From the NCBI GenBank assembly GCA_934646845.1, contig CAKUEV010000150.1:1-5061 (forward strand): a stretch of 5,061 nucleotides of DNA, given 5' to 3'. The notes under the pieces were generated by a model. That model did no database searches. It was not told the origin of the DNA and saw only the letters and a program-made list of their open reading frames with translations. Position 1 is the stretch's first letter. The number at the start of each line of letters is the position of its first letter. This document shows, in pieces, positions 4,569 through 5,061 of the stretch. The stretch is from an uncultured Slackia sp. (GTDB lineage: Bacteria > Actinomycetota > Coriobacteriia > Coriobacteriales > Eggerthellaceae). The translations under genes were made by a program, and so were the position numbers.

Positions 4569-5061
4569 ATGGCGGAATTCATTTACACCATGTACAAGGC
4601 GCGCAAAGCGCACGGCGACAAGGTGATTCTCGACGACGTTACGCTGTCGTTCTATCCCGGCGCGAAAATCGGCGTGGTGGGCCCGAACGGCATGGGCAAG
4701 TCCACGCTGCTGAAGATCATGGCCGGCCTCGAAGAGGTTTCCAACGGCGAGGCGCGCCTGTCCCCGGGCTATTCCGTGGGCATTCTGCAGCAGGAGCCGC
4801 CGCTTGACGAGGACAAAACCGTTCTCGAAAACGTGCAAATGGCATTCGGCGACGTGCTCGCGAAAATCGACCGCTTCAACGCGATTTCTGCCGAAATGGC
4901 CGACCCTGATGCCGACTTCGATGCGCTTATGGAAGAAATGGGCAAGCTGCAAGAATCCATCGACGCCGCTAACGGCTGGGACCTCGACAGCCAGCTGTCC
5001 CAGGCCATGGACGCGCTGCAGTGCCCCGACCCTGACATGCCGGTGAACGTGCTCTCCGGCG
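4569..5061 (+). CDS. ettA: ABC-F energy-dependent translational throttle protein EttA (5' part)
   Basis: This is a soluble ATPase with no membrane domain that binds the ribosomal E site and gates the first elongation steps according to ATP/ADP level. The visible 164 residues are the N-terminal third of a protein normally about 555 long; the gene runs off the window. The start MAEFIYTMYKARKAHGDK resembles the EttA N terminus (MAQFVYTM in E. coli). FYPGAKIGVVGPNGMGKSTLL holds Walker A at 38-46, GILQQEP (71-77) is the Q-loop, and ADPDADFDAL (111-120) lies in the arm subdomain that marks EttA. The last residues VLSG begin the LSGGE signature. AGGAG (4558-4562) is 6 nt before the ATG. ATP-binding residues look intact. 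Other ABC-F members (Uup, YheS, resistance types) are less likely because of the YTM start and the arm sequence. Confidence 0.92.
   Translation, partial: MAEFIYTMYKARKAHGDKVILDDVTLSFYPGAKIGVVGPNGMGKSTLLKIMAGLEEVSNGEARLSPGYSVGILQQEPPLDEDKTVLENVQMAFGDVLAKIDRFNAISAEMADPDADFDALMEEMGKLQESIDAANGWDLDSQLSQAMDALQCPDPDMPVNVLSG

Overview
The window is a GC-rich bacterial segment. Strong AGGAGG-type ribosome binding sites, the codon choice and the general style of the genes suggest a high-GC Gram-positive. My best guess is an actinobacterium of the Coriobacteriia/Eggerthellaceae kind, but that is an impression and not something a marker gene here proves.

Layout. Bases 1-85 hold the last 27 codons of an unidentified plus-strand gene. 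Bases 67-290 hold a decayed, internally deleted copy of a small palindrome-bounded element. Bases 310-3824 are a minus-strand operon read right to left: a group I nucleoside hydrolase (GTG start at 3824), a 14-helix major facilitator transporter (start 2876) and a ribokinase (start 1209). A relatively AT-rich control region (3825-4009) follows. Bases 4010-4368 are an intact copy of the same element, 359 bp long. It has 31-nt palindromic ends in inverted orientation and carries a complete, very acidic 57-residue protein gene (4154-4327). Bases 4369-4568 are a leader with a probable extended -10 promoter. From 4569 to the window end is the first third of an ABC-F translation factor of the EttA type.

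How the genes work together. The operon reads as a nucleoside salvage unit. The transporter would move the substrate, the hydrolase would split the nucleoside into free base and ribose, and the ribokinase would make ribose 5-phosphate for the pentose phosphate pathway. The first two genes are 6 bp apart. The ribokinase lies behind a 242-bp spacer that contains a strong hairpin. The hairpin arms carry the same CTTTGCCGAA word that sits around the likely promoter upstream of the hydrolase, which hints at common control.

The least ordinary part is the pair of palindrome-bounded elements in the same orientation, one on each side of the operon. The right-hand copy is intact with a start, ribosome binding site and stop for its small gene. 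The left-hand copy has lost the gene's 5' end and its stop codon. Neither copy carries a transposase, so they look like non-autonomous repeats with a cargo gene of unknown function.
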